NCBI GenBank assembly: GCA_963970005.1
Contig: CAXAMN010021962.1
Coordinates: 326,190-390,189 of the forward strand
Direction of reading: 5' to 3'
DNA: 64,000 nt
From: Durusdinium trenchii
Lineage: Eukaryota > Sar > Dinophyceae > Suessiales > Symbiodiniaceae
In this document: positions 58,906-64,000 of the stretch, in pieces
Layout: each line of letters starts with the position of its first letter
How positions within the stretch are numbered: position 1 is the stretch's first letter
Position numbers and translations under genes: made by a program
The notes under the pieces: model-generated
Database searches by the model: none
What the model was told of the DNA's origin: nothing
Seen by the model: the letters and a program-made list of their open reading frames with translations, nothing else

Positions 58906-59627
58906 TTGGCTTCGTGCCAACCCGGGATGAGCCCGTAGAGTGCCTCCCGTGGACCCGTCGAACGGGGGTTTGTTGTTATCTCCCCTGCCCGGAGATGTAA
59001 GTGTCCGGAGCGGACAGCAGATGGCTTACGCCACAAGAAGTGGGATGTTTGTCTCATTTTTGGAGTTCCAAGTTGGCTCATGCCTTTACGTGACCGCAGC
59101 GGTCCAAGCTGGCTTACCGCCTCAACGTGGTCAGAGCGACCGAAGTACTTTTGAGGTTCATTGGAACCTGTCGCGACCTTGGGTGCACACACAGCGTGTA
59201 CATTGAAACGAAGGAGGTCACCTAGGTCGTTGCAATGAGGTTTGGTCTCATCGGTTTTCGTCCCCTCCATTTGGTTCCCCTTTCATCCCTTCCCCTTCAC
59301 TCACTTTTGTTTCCTCTTTTCTTTCATGTCCTCCTGTCTTCATGTCTGGTCATCTCATCCTTTTCTTCGTTTGCGCGCACATTGGTCCCGACCTTAGTGT
59401 GTACGTGCACTTCTACATACATTTTCACACAGGTTTCAGGTCGCCCAGGTCTTGACAATGAGGTGGGCTTCATCGAGTGTCCCTGTGCACTTGGTTCCCT
59501 CTTCATTTCCACCACACACACCTTTGTCCCGTCTCGTCCTCCTGTCATGTCTTCATTCTTTTGTCTCTTGTGCGCGCACACGTGCACATTTGCCCTCACC
59601 TTAGCTCGACGCCTCCCCTCGGGGAGG
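58906..59627. repeat. 722-bp segment between the duplicate copies, itself made of diverged repeats
   Basis: The block 'ggtcacctaggtcgttgcaatgaggttt...cccctttcat' (from 59216) recurs 223 bp later as 'ggtcgcccaggtcttgacaatgaggtgg...ccctcttcat' (from 59439). The 'gcgcgcacattggtcccgacctta' block at 59373 recurs in altered form near 59571. So the segment contains about two to three diverged units of roughly 200-225 bp. Confidence 0.6.
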
Positions 59628-60060
59628 CGTGTGTGTGTGCCCCTTGTAATCACAGGGATCCAGTCGGATTGTGCTTTCTTCTTTTTCCTTTTGCTTTAAG
59701 CAGGGGGACCAGGCATCTTGCTGCTGACCTGGTCTAACAAAGCTAGGCAGCAAGATGGGATACTGGAGTTGGCCACTCCAGCGTACCTGCGATTCTTTTC
59801 AAGTGGCATGAGGCTAAGCCCAGAACCTCGAAGACATGGTTTTTTGTTGCATAGGGCTTTGGTTTTGATTTGCAGATGTGAGCGGACGACGTCATTCTGT
59901 CGGTCGATCGTTCGGTGGTCTCTTTAGACTCTATGGCCTTGCTGAACTTGTTGGACCTCCACTTCCTTTTCAGGTTTCCTCACCTCTACCCTTAGGAAAT
60001 GGAACCCTAGGCCGGCGTGTGGCACCGCTGTCAAGTCAGTACGCATATCCATAAGTGTGT
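59628..60060. repeat. 430-bp direct repeat, copy B
   Basis: Partner of 58478-58905, offset about 1,150 bp. The copies plus the segment between them look like a repeat unit ending in long direct repeats, either a local segmental duplication or a small element with LTR-like ends. No target duplication is evident at the outer edges. Confidence 0.9.
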
Positions 60061-60309
60061 GCACAGGTGTTTCCTCGTTGTTGGCCAACCACCACGAGCG
60101 GTTGGCAGCTTGTCCCTGGCCTGATGCGTTCTCCTCCCCAAAGGTGGCGGGCGGTGGGCAGCTCTCCCGCCCAGCCACGCACCAACAGGCCCAGCAAATC
60201 AGCGAGAAGATGTAAAGACCCAACTCCAAGCGGAATTGCCTGCAAAGGTGGTGCCAAACAAGGGATGTCCCAAAGAGTTGCCAAATTCCGCCCAAAAGTC
60301 ACAGCAGGT

Positions 60310-60455
60310 TAGCAATGCTGCAGCAGCTGTGGTGGCTTGACATCTCTTGAACCCAGTCGCTTCCAGCCCAAGTTCGTCCACTGCTCCTCCAGCAGAAACT
60401 GCACAAACTTCGTGCGCATGATCTCCTCTTGCTCGGACTCCTGCACCGACAAACT
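60310..60455 (-). CDS. Hypothetical exon
   Basis: The minus strand reads SVQESEQEEIMRTKFVQFLL, then EEQWTNLGWKRLGSRDVKPP, a charged helical segment with good codon use and no domain I know. It probably belongs with the exon at 60636-60790 on the same strand. Confidence 0.35.
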
Positions 60456-60635
60456 TGGCACAAATTCAGATCAATGCTGAATTTGCCAAAATCAGGCAAA
60501 CCACAATCACTTCAGAATAAGAACAATGACCTCGCAAGATTTCTTCGTGAATGGGTTCCTTTCAAGTCATCAATTCTGTCAATTCTATCTATACTACTAT
60601 TTGACTGCCATGAATCTTGAATTCTTAGCACTCCT

Positions 60636-60790
60636 GTGTTCCACGCCCTTACGATCTTGCAACCCAAAACGCCTCGCCTTCAAGGCTCGGATCATGCCGA
60701 TCTCCTTATCCAAGGCACCTCGCAAGAACCAGACCCGAATCTCCACCGGCCGCTGTGGATCCTGGCGCGCCAACCAGCGAGGGCGAGGGC
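60636..60790 (-). CDS. Hypothetical exon
   Basis: The minus strand reads LARQDPQRPVEIRVWFLRGA and continues LDKEIGMIRALKARRFGLQD, with coding-like composition. Upstream on the same strand, 61040-60940 reads GASLKEAKGRLGGIVLAVKV and could be the preceding exon. No family recognised. Confidence 0.35.
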
Positions 60791-61184
60791 GAGTGCGCGG
60801 GTGCGGGCGCGGGGGGTGCGGGCAGGAATGGATAAGAAGACTAAGACTGTAGACTACGAGGCAACTATGGTCACTATGACATGATGAGCGCTTGATCCAT
60901 TTTGCCCGATCTTTTTGTTGATTTCTTTGCACACTTTCACCGCCAGAACAATTCCTCCAAGTCTGCCCTTCGCTTCTTTGAGAGAGGCACCAGGCCTCCG
61001 CAACAGGCCAACAAACGAAAACGAAACGGACCAAGGAAGTATGCCAGATCCTTCCAGCACAGTGAGCTGCTATTTTCCAAAAGAAATCGAACATATTCGA
61101 GCGTTGATCCCCAAAACAAAGAAGGTTGCCCTTCGCGTAGTTTATTTCATCGACAGTCTTGGCAGAAACAACAACTCTGACATA

Positions 61185-61340
61185 CTAGGGGCTCCTGGCC
61201 CTACTACTAGGAGCAAGGACGCTACTAGGGGCTCCTGGCCTTACTACTNNNNNNNNNNCAAGGACGCTACTAGGGGCTCCTGGCCTTACTACTAGGAGCA
61301 AGGATAGGGGCTCCTGGCCTTACTACTAGGAGCAAGGATA
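61185..61340. repeat. 'ctactaggggctcctggc' tandem array with assembly gap
   Basis: Four to five units of 'ctactaggggctcctggccttactactaggagcaagga', interrupted by ten N at 61249-61258. It is the same family as 27119-27200. The gap shows the assembler could not resolve the array, so its real length is unknown. Confidence 0.85.
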
Positions 61341-62255
61341 CCTGGGCTTGTTCGACAAAGCTTCCAAGGATACTTGTTCATCGTCGACCTGTAAACTAGG
61401 GCCACTGGACACTGACATTCACAACCTAAACGTTTGTCATGTGTCCCAAAAGGTCCTACCCTCTAACTCAAGCAAGAGACTATCATTTCCCTACAAGTCC
61501 AAGGGCCAAGTTAAACCTGGCCCTTGACCTCATTGAGTGCTGGTTTTGCATGACCGGACCCAGTCAAATGAGCTCTTTGATCTGTAGGGTTTGCTCATTT
61601 GATGGTATTGCTCCTTCCTCATGATGGCCGACGTTAGCCATCACGGCTTCAACAAGCTCCCTGGCATAGGCTGCCATGCGCTCTCAAGCATCCGCCCTTC
61701 TGTCCAACCTGCCCACTGCTCCCAAGCCTTCCAAGTCCGGCATATCGGGCCGATAGACCGGCGCAGTGTAAGATCTGATCACCATCTGGTTTTCCTGGGC
61801 ACATCGGGAGGGTCGGCCTGGTGTCGTGCAGGTAACCCAGAACACGCCACAAACGCCCTATCCAAGCAAAACCCCTCACAGAAACTACACCAATCCTGTT
61901 GTGCACGGTGCACATAACCATTTCAACCCATTGGTATTTTGCGGGTAGTTGTGCTCTAGAAGGCCACAAATGTGACCGTGCACGATGATAGAATGAAAGA
62001 GTGCACGCCTGCAGTGCTGCCCTGGAAGGCAATGGCTTCTGCACCTCCCCAGCACGTGTCACCTCCAAAGGCAGTGGCCTCGGGACCAGTGAAGCAGCTG
62101 CAGTTGCCTATCTTGTGAACTGGCCCCTTGGGGGAATTGAAATGGATCTTTGCAAAGTGAACCAGGTCCACATTAGGTCGAGGTCCTTGGCAAAAACTAA
62201 GCCCACAAAGCACTGACCCCATAAAGGCCGTCATAGACCCCTAAGGCCCTAGGCT
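61341..62255. other. No gene firmly seen
   Basis: Open frames on both strands (for example 61649-62068 minus) lack domains and overlap each other. Nothing is supported. Confidence 0.35.
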
Positions 62256-62627
62256 CTACATGATGCCCTCAATACGAGCGCCGTGGCACGTGCCCCAGCA
62301 AACGGAGTCCAAGAATTCCGGCAGCGTCGCGGTGCGGAAGCGCAAGAGCCGCACCACCGTCCGGGTGAGAGCCAAGTGCTCCGACGGCAGGCTGTTCGCA
62401 AGCAGTGCCTGAGCAAACCGAAGCAGTGTGTCTGGGGGAGCGAAACCTTCAAAAGGCGGAGCTTCTTTTGAAGGAGAAAGGGCGATTAAAGTCGCACACA
62501 CCCATCCTACCCCATCACCCAAAAGGGTCGTTGGCCAAGTGACTCGGCCCAAGACCTCGCTGTTCTCGTGCAAGTGATCCCAAGAATGCCCAGGCTCCGT
62601 GACGGGGTATTGTATGAGAACCGTCAT
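62256..62627 (-). CDS. Hypothetical exon
   Basis: The minus-strand frame of 123 codons contains PPFEGFAPPDTLLRFAQALL, then LALTRTVVRLLRFRTATLPEF, a Leu-rich helical segment loosely like the helical-repeat proteins of algal organelles but without the tryptophan consensus. Stop at 62256. Function unknown. Confidence 0.35.
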   Translation of the reverse strand: MTVLIQYPVTEPGHSWDHLHENSEVLGRVTWPTTLLGDGVGWVCATLIALSPSKEAPPFEGFAPPDTLLRFAQALLANSLPSEHLALTRTVVRLLRFRTATLPEFLDSVCWGTCHGARIEGIM

Positions 62628-64000
62628 GAGGTCCTACCAGACGACGGACGAAGGCGCGCCGTTTTGGCCAACTGGATCAGGATCCAGCTGCAGAAAAGCC
62701 GTCGAAGCGACTTGCTCACCCCAACCACACCAGCTTCTGACATCTGCAAGTTTCAGCCAATCAGGTGCTTTTTGGTTTGTACCAACCGAAGCCTTTCAGG
62801 TTATAATGTCCAAACCTTACATGTGACGCATTTGGGCTCACAGGGCCTACTGAATTCCACCGACCCTTCGATGGCTGGTTCCCCGCAGAAGCAACCGCCT
62901 CCACCACGCCGAACTCGTTGTGCTGTAGGGCAACATCTAAGACCTCGGCAAAAAATGCAAGACCGAGCAATCAGTGAATCGGAGCAGCTGGGAACCCGAG
63001 GGTTTATGCAGATATATTCACTGGGCCGCCAACTTACCTGCAAGGTTCTCCATATATGGGTGGCCACTACCTTCCCCCGTCCAAGAGAGCACGACCTGCG
63101 CTTTCCATCCCAGGACTTTCAAGCCCTTCTGGTCTCACTTCCCCCCCGTCAAGTGTTCCAAAGGATCGAACATGCATCCATCCAGCACGCCACTTTGACC
63201 CTCAAGAAACTTGCCGCCGCAGCCACGTTGCGGCCCTGGGCGTCTAACTCGAAGGGGGACGCTGACAGCCGCACCAAAAGCCGTGCGTGCTGGGCTTGGC
63301 CGCGGCAGGCACAGCAGTGTAACAACGTCCAGCCTCAAAGGCACTGGTCACCACTCAGACAGTGAAAAGCTTGCAACATAGCGCATTAATAATCCCCACA
63401 AACGAAAAAGGCTAGGGCTGAGGCTTGTTCAGGTCCAAATTCCCTATCCCGAAAGCACCCAAAACGAGCCCCAAAACATCCTCCCAGATCTGCGCCTAGG
63501 CCTGGGAGCCGCTGGTGAAGCAGCCGAGGCATCAGTTCCAGTTGAGCTTGGAGGGCCGAGCTGGTCTCAGCGGCCGGCACCCGAAACACCCGAAACGAAG
63601 ACCCTGCTCCACGCTTTGAAGGAGAAGGAGGCTGAACAAGGCTGAGCGAGGTTGAACGAGGCTGAACGAGGAGAGGGAGGTCAGAGTCAATGGTTTAAGA
63701 TGGTTTTGGCCAATATGACCTGTTGGTTTCAAGGCATTGAGCCACTGAAGCACTTTCTTTTTTCTCACCCGTTTGTCCTATGGAACAGTGGCATGATGAC
63801 AAGTGGCATCCTCAGCCTTCATGTGCAGATCAGGCAGCATGAAGTCCAAGGAGGGATTCATCAAATCATAAACCAGCACCTGGAAAGGTTGCCCAGGACT
63901 TATAGTATTGTATATAACTATGCAGCAGAGTAAAAGCGGCTGATCTTCCATGTCTTCCACTTGGTGCTAACCAGTGACCTACTGCATCGTTGACAAAGGT
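62628..64000. other. Right-end stretch, no gene firmly seen
   Basis: A plus-strand frame of 265 codons (62568-63365) and several minus-strand frames overlap. None shows a domain. A minus-strand segment at about 63180-63300 and a plus-strand one at 62640-62715 (DDGRRRAVLANWIRIQLQKS) have somewhat protein-like composition. A short imperfect tandem 'gaggctgaac' repeat lies at about 63620-63680. Confidence 0.3.

Overview
The window looks like nuclear DNA of a dinoflagellate alga, probably a coral-symbiont type (Symbiodiniaceae). The evidence is indirect but agrees: intron-rich genes whose introns start GT, GC or GA and mostly end AG before an exon-initial G; every recognisable host gene on the minus strand, as in dinoflagellate unidirectional gene arrays; organelle-type helical-repeat and ankyrin-repeat proteins; Ty1/copia relics; and a retrotransposon that carries a DNA cytosine methyltransferase. 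Because genes are spliced, most coding regions are short exons that I joined by protein similarity, codon phase and splice signals. Exon ends marked 'about' are estimates.

Layout, left to right. 1-4.2 kb: nothing firmly coding, several short interspersed repeats. 4.2-8.0 kb: exons of a Nudix hydrolase (minus), with a 22-bp minisatellite (4.86-5.46 kb) and an unassigned terminal exon (6.2-6.55 kb) between them. 9.98-22.24 kb: exons of a nucleotide-rhamnose synthase (RHM type). A UDP-glucose 4,6-dehydratase half (17.6-22.2 kb) lies upstream of a 3,5-epimerase/4-reductase half (10.0-14.3 kb), so this is one trifunctional gene or two adjacent ones. The stretch between the halves holds decayed ankyrin-repeat sequences in both orientations. 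23.8-24.5 kb: a coiled-coil ORF. 24.5-31.2 kb: repeats and a few weak exon candidates. 31.2-33.9 kb: exons of a polycystin/TRP-like ion channel. 34.0-34.25 kb: an RluA-type pseudouridine synthase exon.

Two retroelements then fill 34.6-52.2 kb. A decayed Ty1/copia element (34577-40790, minus) has both LTRs, a 5-bp target duplication and at least two catalytic substitutions. Next to it is an apparently intact 11.1-kb LINE (41122-52232, minus) flanked by a perfect 17-bp target duplication. Its ORF1 (1821 aa) begins with a C5 cytosine methyltransferase domain, then has two HW...CG domains that resemble Ulp1-type proteases, and ends in a coiled coil. Its ORF2 frame (about 1772 aa) has AP-type endonuclease, reverse transcriptase, a CCHC knuckle and RNase H. 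ORF1 and ORF2 share one frame and are separated by a single TGA.

Right of the LINE: a helical-repeat protein of the OPR/HPR type (53.5-55.6 kb), further minus-strand exons at 56.2, 60.3-60.8 and 62.3-62.6 kb, a 430-bp direct duplication (58.5 and 59.6 kb), and a short tandem repeat containing a 10-base assembly gap (61249-61258).
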